Source: Eutreptiella sp. 'Long Island Sound 2002' (lineage: Eukaryota > Euglenozoa > Euglenophyceae > Eutreptiales > Eutreptiaceae). From it: a stretch of 64,000 nt of DNA. Below are positions 44,724 to 54,900 of the stretch, piece after piece (positions within the stretch are counted from its first letter, which is position 1; each line of letters starts with the position of its first letter). Under the pieces are notes generated by a model that did no database searches, was not told the DNA's origin, and was given only the letters and a program-made list of their open reading frames with translations. The translations under genes and the position numbers were made by a program. Location: contig OZ038382.1 in NCBI GenBank assembly GCA_964036045.1, positions 148,378,961 to 148,442,960 on the forward strand, read 5' to 3'.

Positions 44724-46502
44724 GCCTACCCCGCGGGCAAGGCATGAATGGACATATCCAGCCATGGGGACACCGAGGAGACCGAGGAGGCCAAGCGCAT
44801 CATCGAGATGGAGAACGCCATGGAGCAAGAGGGGGTCAAGTGCTTTGTGGTGATGGCAAACCGTACAGACCTGGCCAAGTTCCGGGGCGCCCGAGTTCAA
44901 GCTATTCGAGAGGAAACCCTCGAGCAATGGATGGTGGGCCCTATAGAGCTAGTCAGGTCGGTGCTCACAGAAGACTGGTCGGATGACTATGCGGCATCCG
45001 AACACTGGAGCAGGTACTGGAACCCCGTGAGCGCCCCGTCCGACGACAAATGGCCTGAGGGCTTGACCGAGGATGGGGATAAATTATTCCTCAAGGACAA
45101 GCTATTGGTCCCTGAGAACCGAATGGAGGAGCCCATTGACCACTGGCATAACGCCCAGCTCATGCATCCTGGTCGGGACAAGATGCAGCAGGACCTGGAG
45201 TGGCGCTTCAAGTTCCCACCGGGGTACTACGCCATCCTCAACAAGTACTGCAGCGACTGCGCCGTGTGTTGGGCCACAAAAAGCCCCAACCACTCCACGG
45301 CGGGCAACCCGGTGTACCCGGCTATACGGGAGGCCCCTATGCGGTCCGTGGCCATGGATGTATTCGCCATGCCTGAGGTCACCATGGAAGGAGAGACCTA
45401 CGACTGTGTCATCCTGGCGGTGGACAGGCAGAGCGGGTATATCGTGGCGGTCCCTGGCAAGAAGTCCAAGAAGAAGGACAAGAAGGACAAGCATGGAGTG
45501 GGTCTGCAGGCCAAGACCGTCGCTAACGCCATGATCAGGCATTGGCTGACGATTTTTGATGTCCCAGCTGTCATCTGCAGCGATCAGGGCAGTCAATTTG
45601 CGGGAAGGCGGTTCAAGACGATGTGCAAGCACATGGGGATTCGGCACGCCAAGAACGTGGCGAACCATAGCCGGTTGAATGGCCGGGCTGAGGTTGCCGG
45701 GCGGCAGATGCTCGAAAGGTTCCGCCAGCTGCACATCGACGAACCGGGCCGGAATGGGTATAATTTGCTGTGGAGAGTACTCCAGGCGTACCACGACCTT
45801 CCGGGGCCCACTGGACTGTCGCCCCATCGTATTCTGTTCCTACGGGATTGAGTGTCACGCACTCTCCCGTGGTTGAACCATGGCAAAGTGGCCCGGGATG
45901 CGAGTGCTATGATGGCTGAGGCGGACGACACGGCGGCCAAGGTGTGCAAAGCACTTCAGGACGAGCATGAGAAGAGCGCCAAGTACTTCAAGCATGAAAA
46001 GGTCCAGAAATATGCTCTCCAAGACACCGTGTGGGTGGAGCGGCACCACAAGGATGTCCTGTCCAGGCATCGGCAGGCGTCTTTGTATGTGCCGGGGGTA
46101 ATCGTTCCGAAGGTCGGGCAGGATGTGTACGCGGTTCGTGTGGGGGATAACAAGATCCTGGACTGCGACCATACCCAGCTTCGTCCCCGAGCACCAGACC
46201 CCAGCGGACGTCCCGTCACCTTCGAGTTCACAGCCGGAGATCTGGACTCTGATGACGAAGGGGAGGACGACGACTTCACCGCCGAGAGGATTCTGACGGA
46301 CAAGCCGGACCCGGGGACGCCCGGGGGGAAGCTCTATAAGGTTCGTCGGAAGGGATTTGCCGCATCCAGAGATTCGTGGGAGCCTCCGAGCAGCTTTGTG
46401 CCGAGGTATACCACGGTCAGGATAGACTATCTAAGGAGGCAGAACATTTCCTTGGATGTCAACGACGTGTTGGTCCATTTGGTGGCTGCTACAGCACCGT
46501 AA
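44724..46502 (+). pseudogene. pol: Element B pol, part 3: integrase and chromodomain
   Basis: The frame is the same as RT, interrupted by TGA at 44745 and 45849 (CGA in element A). Integrase: HWHNAQLMHPGRDKM and CSDCAVC (zinc-binding), AMDVF, VICSDQGSQF and LNGRAEVAGR (D, D, E). The C-terminus is better preserved than in A: ERILTDKPDPGTPGGKLYKV, then KGFAASRDSWEPPSSFV (46282-46446), a chromodomain with the aromatic and WEP positions. Ends at TAA 46500-46502. Confidence 0.85.
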
Positions 46503-46884
46503 TGGATCCCCCTTGGCATTTTTGTTTGTTTTTGTGCTTGGGAGACGGCTGAGGGCGTTCATCCGGGGACTTTTGGGCCTTGATTGGCCATATACCCCCT
46601 TCACTTGGTCTCCACATATATGTTTCATTGTGGTATCCGTATTTAGGTTGACCGACGATGTTTCTCTATCTTTGATCCCCTTGGTCCATGTTGTAGATGA
46701 AGAGGAGACTGGATATGGCGGAGGGCACCGATTCTGAGTGTCCTCACCCCTCCCTTGGGGCATGGGGGACGCCTACGCCGTATGTGGAGCCTCCATGTGT
46801 CCTTGGGACATGGGGGGGGGGTTGGAGCCCATTGGGGTCCTCCCGTCCTAATCTTCAATGACTTCCGAGCGGATACATCGATCT
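46503..46884. other. 3' untranslated region of element B
   Basis: Non-coding, similar to element A's 31801-32183, ending at the PPT. Confidence 0.7.
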
Positions 46885-46895
46885 GAGAAGGGGGG
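46885..46895 (+). promoter_or_regulatory. Polypurine tract of element B
   Basis: GAGAAGGGGGG directly precedes the TG of the 3' LTR, as in element A. Confidence 0.9.
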
Positions 46896-47691
46896 TGAAG
46901 CCGGTTCGGACCCCCGTGGCCACCTTTGGGTCACTTGGGGTGTGTATGTATGGGCTGGCCAACCGCCATTGGCTGATATCATACTCTCCCATCCACCTGA
47001 CCTAACCCGATGTGATAGTGTGATAGGTTTGGCCATTTCAGCTATGAGCGGCCACATTCAATACCGAGGCGCCACCGGCTGAGATTTATATATCAAAATA
47101 TCAGGAATCAACAGGGTTTTTTTATCCTAATGTTTCCGTAATTTTTCAGCTATTTGTTCTGATTGTCCATGTATCGGCGACTGTCAGTTGGCTCGCGATT
47201 TTGCGGTAACCGATTGGTTAACTGTTATTTCCAGATTTTTTTTTTGCGGAAACCCCGATGAAGGGTTAAATTTCATCAGAAAAGGGTTCGTTGCTTCCGC
47301 AATTTTCATGTTATACACTCGCAAAATTAATCCGATTTTTTCAGACTTTCAGAATCAGATTCTTGACTCCGAGGTCGCCGCACTTGATATGATAAATTTG
47401 CAGTGGTCCTACATTTTTCCCCGATCACGAATCAACCTTCCTTTTGTTGTCTCCTTCATTTTTCTTGGAGATATAGTCGAAACAAAATTGATTCGTGAGG
47501 CCTCTTGGAGGAATCATATCTCCGGCTCATGGCGAGGAATTTCAATTTTGAGATATGGGCTGGAATCGCCCCGGTCTCAACTTAATTTAGGAACCTTCCA
47601 ACGCCTTTGATGGGTACAAATGCCTGGTGTAGCAAGGGATAATGGTCAACAGGGTAAGAAGTGATATATAACTCTTGGACCATGCAACCGA
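46896..47691 (+). repeat. Truncated 3' LTR of element B (796 bp)
   Basis: Matches the first ~796 bases of the other three LTRs and stops in TTGGACCATGCAACCGA, where the others continue AATATTTTA. The next bases are GGTAGGTAGGTAGGT. The remaining ~1.6 kb of LTR and the satellite expected on the right are missing. Confidence 0.85.
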
Positions 47692-48200
47692 GGTAGGTAG
47701 GTAGGTGCACTCGGTCGTGGAGAGGCACCCCATGGTTCCCCCTGGCGTCGCCCCTGTGACGAACAGGAAGAGGCTCCGCGCGTGAACAGGGGAGGCGGCC
47801 TACATCCCGCTAGACCTGACTGTTGGCCCCCAACAAAGCGGCCCCGGGCAACACCGGGAGGGCTGATCGCCGCCGGCGTGACGTGCTTGTCTCGCCGGGA
47901 GGGTGTGCCCCAATGCTTGCGCACGTCCCCTCCTTTGGGCGGAACCCTAGAGGTTCACCAGACTTCCTGGCGTATCCCGTTCCCAAGGCATGCATGCGCG
48001 TTCTTGGTACTAGGGTTCCGAGGAGCTTGGGTGTTGCACGCTCCGCCTCGAGTCCCAAAGCAGTGCAGGCCTTAGGATGCAGCCTTACCCCCGGTCTCTG
48101 GATCTCGTTTGGCCGGGTCACCTGCATGGCACGGGCTGCCTCAGTGCCCGGGCTGTGGGCACTGGGTTTCCTACTGTTGTGCGGCGTTTGTGTTTTGGTC
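47692..48200. other. Unidentified single-copy sequence after the element B breakpoint
   Basis: Begins with a (GGTA)n run. Balanced composition, no motif recognised in frames 47782-48075, 47810-48127 or 47823-48230. Confidence 0.35.
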
Positions 48201-49237
48201 CAGTTTGCGGTTGGGTCTGGGTTTTGTTAACCCCGCCAGTCCTGGCTGGGGTCTTGGGCGGGTGTGTTTGGGCACGGTTTGTGGTGTTGTCCCTCTAGTG
48301 CCGGCTGTTTGTGGCGTTCGTGGTTGGGCTTAGGTTTCGGCCTGCTTATGGGACGTGTGTGGTTTCGTGCGCGCTCCGCTTGTCCCCCGCCGTTTCCGGT
48401 TCCGGTGTGCGGTGTGGGCATGCGTGCTAGGCCCGGGTCTCGGCTGTGCCCCGCCTTTCTTGGCTGGGTCGTCGGGGTGTGTTTTTTGCGCTTTTTTTTG
48501 TTTTTTTGTGGTGTCCGTTGCTGGGTGTCCCTGGCCCGGGCCTTGTGGTCTCTGTCCCCCCATCCTCTTTCTTTCGGGCTGGGCTGCTGGCTTTTTTTTT
48601 TCCTGGTGTGTGTCTGCATGTTTCGGTGTCCCTTTTCCCGGTGGGCCGCTGTTCCTGGCTTGGTGTTGCCGGTTTTGGCTGGGTGGTCCCCCTGTGCCTC
48701 TTTGGGGGTCCTGTCTTTGGTGCCTTCTGGGGGGGGGTTTGGCCGCCTCTGGTGGTGTTGGCGGGCGGTTTGGAGACTGTGGGCTGTTTTCGCGCCCCCC
48801 CCCCCTGCCCCCTCTGTTGTTTTTTTTTTTGGGGGGGGGGGCTGCCTGTTCCTCCCTCTGCCTTTCCTGGGCTGGCGCACACACTGGCCCGCATTCAGTG
48901 TTGTCTTCCGGGCTGCTGTTGGCGGTTGCATTCTGTTTGGCCGTGTTCCGGCCCCATGGGTTGGATGGGCTATGTACACGTTGGGCTCGGCGCCCCCTCT
49001 TGCCGGGTTAGGTCCTGGCTCTGCCGGCTGGGCGGCTGCGCCAGGCGGCTTCGTGTGGCTCTGGGTTAGGGGGCTCGGGTTGTTCGTGTCCTTTCCCCTC
49101 TGCGGTGCCGGTTTGAACCTTCTGGGTGGTCCGCCACCGTTGTTGCCGGGCGCGCGGTGGCCCCGTGTGTGGCCTGCGGTGCCGGTGTGTGGCGTGCTGG
49201 TGCGGCGCCTTCCGGGGTGTGCGGTGGCTTGCTTCGG
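48201..49237. repeat. A-depleted G/T/C-rich low-complexity DNA
   Basis: Long runs of G, T and C with very few A on the plus strand (T-poor on the minus strand). Because stop codons need A on one strand and T on the other, all frames are open for hundreds of codons; frames such as 48264-49241 have no domain. Similar to 59700-61270. Confidence 0.6.
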
Positions 49238-50057
49238 TTAGTCCTTCAGGTTAGGGTCAGTCGTGCCATGTTGTGCCGCTCTGTGCCGCGTCGCGTTGCG
49301 TCGTGCTGTGGCGCGTTGCGCTGTGGCGCGCTGTGGTGCGGTGTGCCGTGGTCTCGGGTTGTGCCGCGGTGGGTCAGTGGAGGTCAGCCTGGCCTGTGTC
49401 GTGGTGCGGAGTGCGGGCCGGAGTGTGGCTGGCTGGTGGCTGGGGGGTGCGTTTAGGTGTGGGTGTCTCGCTGAGAGTGTGCTGTGGGGGCCTGGGCCTG
49501 CCGCTCGGGCTGGTGGGTCGGGTAGGCGTCCGTCGGGTTGCCCTCCCTGGGGGCCTGTGCCTTGGTCCAGTGTCCTCTGGGGGATTCGGTCCCTAGCCCT
49601 GGTCGCTGTGGCCGTGCCTTTGTCCTCTTCCGGTGCCTGTGAGGTTGCCCTTGTGGCGGCCGGGGTCGTCGCCTGGCGGTGAGGGCGTGGTGGTGCGCCG
49701 TGCGGCGGCGTTCCCTGCGGCTTCCTCTGTGGGTGCCGCCCGTTCTCCCCGTGTAGGTGTGCCCTCCATTCCCCGTGTGGTTTCCGGTGGCTGGTGGGTG
49801 TGCGCTGGTGTGATCCGTACGGCGTCCGATGCTTGCTTCGGCGGTGCGTGTTGGGCGGTTCGCCCCCGGGAGTCGTGGGGCGTTTGGTGGCGGTGGAGCG
49901 CCGCTGGTCTCCCCGTCGTGGTATGCCCTTCCTGGGTGTGGGTCGTGGCGTTTGCCGTGGTGCCCTTTTCCTCCGCGCCTTGGTCCCCGTTCCTGCCCCT
50001 TCCTGGTTCTTGGGTGTTTTCCTGCCCCGTTGTGGTGTCTCTTCTGGCGCCCTGTCC
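49238..50057 (-). other. Possible frameshifted continuation of the RS-rich minus-strand gene
   Basis: On the minus strand the frame ending at 49238 reads HQEGEGQGQGEGKGHQEAL and further charged K/E/R/T-rich sequence, more protein-like than the neighbouring proline/arginine frames. It would join the 50058-50900 ORF by a slip in a G-run. The region is T-poor, so openness alone is weak evidence. Confidence 0.25.
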
Positions 50058-50900
50058 CTATGGGTGCCTGCCCTCACTTGGGGCCCCTCCGTGCCCTCTT
50101 GCCTGAGTGCCTCTTGGTGTCCCTTGCCCTCCCCTTGCCCTTGTCCTTCCCCTTCCTGGTGTGGTGGTGGCGGGAGGGGCGGGGTGGGGAGGGGGTGCCG
50201 ACGGCCCAGGCCCTGGGGGTGGGTGGCCTGGAGCCATTGGCGGAGGGCTTTGGGGGGTGTAGGGGGGGCGGAGGCCTTGGACCGCATCGCGGAGGAGGGC
50301 CTCCCATGCCGCTTGTGGCATGATGGCCTCCGCGGCGGCCTCGTTGGGGTCGGCGGGGGTGCGGGTGCGTATCTCCTCGAAGGTATGCACCATGTGCACC
50401 CCATCTTGCCTTCCCGCTCCCCCAGCCCACTTCACCCAGCGGCGGAGCTCCTGCAAAGCGGGGGCAGACCACCAGGCGAGGTGGGCGGGGGCCTTGGGGG
50501 GGGAGGGGTCCGTGCCCGGGGTCCTGGAGCGGCGGGGGGAGGACGTTGACCTGTGGTGGTGGTGAGGGTGGCGGTGCCTGGGGGAGCGGGAGCGGCGGTG
50601 GCGGGGGCTGGGGGTGGAGGACGGGTACGGGCGGAGGGGGGAACAGGAGGGGGAGGTGGACATGGGGCGGCGGTGGCGCGCTTGGTGGCGTCCGGGGGAG
50701 CGGGAGTGGTGGTGGCGGGGGCTGGGGGTGGTGGATGGGTATGGGCGGCGGGGGGAACAGGGAGCCTGGCGGGGCCTGTGGGGGGAGGGGGAGGTGGACT
50801 TGGGGCAGCGGTGGCGTGCCTGGCGGCGTCGGGGGGAGCGGGAGCGGTGGAGGCGGGGGCTGGGGGTGGGGGTCTTGTATGGCCGGAAGGTTTGAGGTTT
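50058..50900 (-). CDS. Arginine-serine- and proline-rich protein fragment
   Basis: The minus-strand frame, open upstream of the ATG at 50663, contains repeated RS modules (RSPGRHQARHRRPMSTSPS, RHRRSRSPRHRHPHHHH), then a non-repetitive helical part (AHLAWWSAPALQELRRWVKW, VHMVHTFEEIRTRTPADPNE, AAAEAIMPQAAWEALLRDAV), then a glycine/proline tail to the stop at 50058. The module HRRPMSTSPS..PLRPY recurs at about 61.9 kb. RS tracts are typical of nuclear RNA-binding proteins and of some retroelement gag proteins. I cannot name it. All frames are partly open in this GC-rich DNA, so confidence is modest. Confidence 0.4.
   Translation of the reverse strand, partial: KPQTFRPYKTPTPSPRLHRSRSPRRRQARHRCPKSTSPSPHRPRQAPCSPRRPYPSTTPSPRHHHSRSPGRHQARHRRPMSTSPSCSPLRPYPSSTPSPRHRRSRSPRHRHPHHHHRSTSSPRRSRTPGTDPSPPKAPAHLAWWSAPALQELRRWVKWAGGAGRQDGVHMVHTFEEIRTRTPADPNEAAAEAIMPQAAWEALLRDAVQGLRPPYTPQSPPPMAPGHPPPGPGPSAPPPHPAPPATTTPGRGRTRARGGQGTPRGTQARGHGGAPSEGRHP
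50545..50890. repeat. G-rich minisatellite, about three units of 110-130 bp
   Basis: GAGGTGGAC(A/T)TGGGGC is followed by GGCG(G/T)C..GGGGGAGCGGGAG(T/C)GG blocks three times between 50.55 and 50.88 kb. One related block is at 61.91-62.05 kb. The repeats encode the RS modules on the minus strand. Confidence 0.7.
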
Positions 50901-50929
50901 GAGGTTTTATTTTGCGGGTACTAGACGCC

Positions 50930-51729
50930 TTTCGGCGGGGGGGGCCACCTGCTCGGGCCAGGTGATATCCTCCCCACCGGGTCCTAGTGGGGGGCCCTCC
51001 AAGACGCACCTCCTACCTGGTGGCCGAGTCCCCCGGGTTCACAGGGCTCGGAGCCCCGTCCCTCCCCGGCTTCCCCGTTTCGCCACTCCCCGGTCAGTGC
51101 ATCAATTCGCAGCCGTGGCTGCGGGCGCTTACCCACCGCGCCGCCCCCCTAATGCGTGGTCGCCCGGGGCGCTGGCGCCGACGGGCCCGTGCTACTGGCT
51201 TGTCGCCAGTGGGACCCCCTTGGGCTGGCGCGGAGGCTGCCTAGCCTAGGGGTTGGGGCGTGGCGCAGTGCGCCACTACTGCCTTGGCGGGTGCAGTGCC
51301 CCGTCCGTGTGTGCGCGGCGCTCGCGGCCGGTTCGGGGGGCTCGGGCCGGTACCTGGTGTTGTGTCTCTCCCGTTTGCCCCATCCCGCCCCGCGTGTCCC
51401 GCGCTGCTTGCGGCGGGCTGTCCCGTCCAGGTGTCCCTTACCCTCGCTCGCTGGTACGCCATTCCACGCGGTCTGTGCGTTCCGCGTGCTCGGTCCGGTT
51501 GCCCTTCTGGTTGTCCCCGCGTGCCCTTTGCATGTGTGTGCCCCGCGCTCCCGCGGCGTCCGGTCCCCCCCCCACTCGGTGGTGTGGCGTGCGCACCTCG
51601 CGCGGTCCCGGCACTGGGCGCTGGTAGGGCCGTTCCACGTGGTCCGTGCCCCTCAGCGTGTCCTGCCCCGGTCCCTTGCTCCGTCTGGCGTGCTTGGGGG
51701 GGGGCGGTCCGGTCCCGGTTCCCCCCTAC
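50930..51729. other. GC-rich spacer, no gene recognised
   Basis: Non-repetitive GC-rich DNA between the RS ORF and the satellite. Long plus-strand frames (51156-52100, 51260-52309) continue into satellite DNA and have no domain. Confidence 0.4.
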
Positions 51730-51930
51730 CTGGCTGTTGTTGCGAGGGGCGTCTGAGGTCAGGCGCTCCCCCTCCCCCGACTGCCTGCCCACTGGGCGGG
51801 CTGTTGGGGTCCGCTACCCACGTGCTGTGGGCGCGGGTGTGTGGGTGTGGGGGCCCAACACTTTCCCCTTGGCCTGCATGCCCTGTGGGGGCTGCGTGCC
51901 GCGGCGCCGGTGTGGTGGGGTCGGGCCCCC
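51730..51930. repeat. Single B-type monomer of the 420-bp satellite at the edge of the 209-bp array
   Basis: GTTGCGAGGGGCGTCTGAGG ... CCACGTGCTGTGGGC ... GCATGCCCTGTGGGGG matches the B monomer of the 19-21 kb array much better than the 209-bp units that follow. It marks a transition between the two satellite families. Confidence 0.75.
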
Positions 51931-54900
51931 AGGTGGGGTGGGGCGCTGTCCCTCCCCCGACCGCCCGTCCTCTGGGCGGGCTGCCGGGGCCCCCTACCCA
52001 CTGGCTGTGGGTGCGGGGGGGTGCGGGCGTGGGGACCCATCACCAACCCCACAGCGCGCGCTCTTGGGAGCTGGCTTTGCGCGCTGTGGGGCCGGCATGA
52101 GGGTGCCCGGGGGGGGCGCCCCTTGCCTGGGTGTGGGGCATCCGGGGTCGGGCGCTCTCCCAACCTCGACTGCCCGCCCTCTGGGCGGGCTGCCGGGGCC
52201 CACTACCCACTTGCTTTGGGTACGGGGGGGTGGGGGCGTGGGGACCCGTCACCAACCCCACAGCGCGCGCTCTTGCGAGCTGGCTTTGCGCGCTGTGGGG
52301 GCGGCATGAGGGTGCCCGGGGGGGCGCCTCTTGCCTGGGTGAGGGGCGTCCGGGGTCGGGCGCTCTCCCACCCCCCACTGCCCGCGCTCTGGGCGGGCTG
52401 CCGGGGCCCACTACCCACTGGCTGTGGGTGCGGGGGGATGCGGGCGTGGGGACCCTTCGCCAGTCCCACAGCGCGCTCTTGCGAGCTGGCTTTGCACGCT
52501 GTGGGGGCGGCACGAGGGTGCTCGGGGGGGGCGCCTCTTGCCTGGGTGTGGGGCTTCTGGGGTCGGGCGCTCCCCAACCCCCGACTGCCCGCCCTCTGGG
52601 CGGGCTGCCGGGGCCCAGTACCCACTGGCTGTGGGTGCGGGGGGGTGCGGGCATGGGGACCAGTCACCATCCCCACAGCGCGCGCTCTTGCGAGCTGGCT
52701 TTGTGCGCTGTGGGGGCGGCATGAGGGTGCCTGCGGGGGGCGCCTCCTGCCTGGGTGTGGGGCGTCCGGGGTCGGGCGCTCTCCCACCCCCGACTGTCCG
52801 CCCTCTGGGCGGGCTGCCGGGGCCCACTACCCACTGGCTTTGGGTGCGGGGGGCTGCGGGCGTGGGGACCCGTCACAAACCCCACAGCGCCCGCTCTTGC
52901 GAGCTGGCTTTGCGCGCTGTGGGGGCGGCATGAGGGTGCCTGGGGGGGGTGCCTCCTGCCTGGGTGTGGGGCATCCGGGGTCGGGCGCTCTCCCACCCCC
53001 GACTGCCCGCCCTCTGGGCGGGCGGCCGGGGCCCACTACCCACTGGCTGCGGGTGCGGGGGGGTGCGGGCGTGGGGACCCGTCACCAACCCCACAGCGCG
53101 CGCTCTTGCGAGCTGGCTTTGCGCGCTGTGGGGGCGGCATGAGGGTGCCCCGGGGTGGCGCCTCTTGCCTGGGTGTGGGGCGTCCGGGGTCGGGCGCTCT
53201 TCCACCCCCGCCTGCCCGATCTCTGGGCGGGCTGCCGGGGCCCACTACCCACTGGCTGTGGGTGCGGGGGGCTGCGGGCGTGGGGACCCGTCACCAACCT
53301 CACAGCGCGCGCTCTTTCGAGCTGGCTTTGCGCGCTATGGGGGAGGCACGAGGGCGCCCGGGGGGGGGGCGCCTCCTGCCTGGGTGTGGGGCGTCCGGTG
53401 TCGGGCGCTCTCCCACTTCCGACTGCCCGCCCTCTGGGCGGGCTGCCGGGGCCCACTACCCACTGGCTGTGGGTGCGGGGGGATGGGAGAGTGGGGACCT
53501 GTGACCAACCCCACAGCGCGCGCTCTTGCGAGCTGGCTTTGCGCGCTGTGGGGGCGGCATGAGGGTGCCCGGGGGGGCGCCTCTTGCCTGGTTGTGGGGC
53601 TTCCTGGGTCGGGCGCTCTTCCACCCCCGACTGCCCGCCCTCTGGGCGGGCTGCCGGGGCCCACTACCCACTGGCTGTGGGTGCGGGGGGGGTGCGGGCG
53701 TGGGGACCCGTCACCGACCCCAAAGCGCGCGCTCTTTCGAGCTGGTCTTGCGCGCTGTGGGGGCAGCACGTGGGCGCCCGGGGGCGGGCGCCTCCTGCCT
53801 GGGTGTGGGGCGTCCAGGGTTGGGCGCTCTCCCACCCCCGACTGCCCGCCCTCTTGGCGGGCTGCTGGGGCCCACTACGGACTGGCTGTGGGAGCGGGGG
53901 CGTGCGGGCGTGGGGACCCGTCACAAGCCCCACAGCGCGCCCTTGCGAGCTGGCTTTGCGCGCTGTGGGGGCGGCATGAGGGTGCCTGGGGGGGGCACCT
54001 CTTGCCTGGGTGTGGGGCGTCCGGGGTCGGGCGCTCTCCCACCCCCAACTGCCCGCCCTCTGGGCGGGCTGCCGTGGCCCACTACCCACTGGCTGTGGGT
54101 GCGGGGGGGTGCGGGCGTGGGGACCCATCACCAACCCCACAGCGCGCGCTCTTGCGAGCTAGCTTTGCGCGCTGTGGGGGCGGCACGAAGGCGCCCGGGG
54201 GGGGGCGCCTCCTGCCTGGGTGTGGGGCGTCCGGTGTCGGGCGCTCTCCCACCCCCGACTGCAAGCCCTCTGGGCGGGCTGCCGGGGCCCACTACACACT
54301 GGCTGTGGGTGCGGGGGGGTGCGGGCGTGGGGACCCGTCACAAACCCCACAGCGCGCGCTCTTGCGAGCTGGCTTTCCGCGCTGTGGGGGCGGCATGAGG
54401 GTGCCCGGGGGGGGCGCCTCCTGCCTGGGTGTGGGGCGTCCGGGGTCGGGCGCTCCCCCACCCCCGACTGCCCGCCCTCTGGGCGGGCTGCCGGGGCCCA
54501 CTACCCACTGGCTGTGGGTGCAGGGGGAAGCGGGCGTGGGGACCCGTCACCAACCCCACAGCGCGCACTCTTGCAAGCTGGCTTTGCGCGCTGTGGGGGC
54601 GGCATGAGGGTGCCCGGGGGGGGCGCCTCTCCCCTGGATGTGGGGCGTCCGGGGTCGGGCGCTCTCCCACCCCCGACTGCCCGCCCTCTGGGCGGGCTGC
54701 CGGGGCCCACTACCCACTGGCTGTGGGTGTGGGGGGCTGCGGGCATGGGGACCCGTCACCAACCCCACAGCGCGCACTCTTGCAAGCTGGCTTTGCGCGC
54801 TGTGGGGGCAGCATGAGGGTGCCTGGGGGGGGCGCCTCTTGCCTGGGTGTGGGGCGTCCGGGGTCGGGCGCTCTCCCAACCTCGCCTGCCCGATCTCTGG

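Larger units (their letters stand above)
36026..47691 (+). mobile_element. Element B: older sister of element A, 3' LTR truncated
   Basis: Same architecture as A over 11.7 kb: LTR, PBS, gag, TAG, protease, FAS domain, RT, RNase H, integrase, chromodomain, PPT, LTR. Both its LTRs share B-specific changes (for example CACATTCAATACC where A has CATATTCAGTGCC) and differ from each other more than A's LTRs do, so B inserted earlier. gag and pol carry at least four stops and several 1-bp indels. The 3' LTR stops at 47691, after 796 bases, at a (GGTA)n run, and no satellite follows. Confidence 0.85.

Noticed and set aside
48227-49241. ORFs 48264-49241 (+) and 48227-48979 (-)
   Set aside because: Low-complexity composition in an A-depleted block; no domains and several overlapping open frames.
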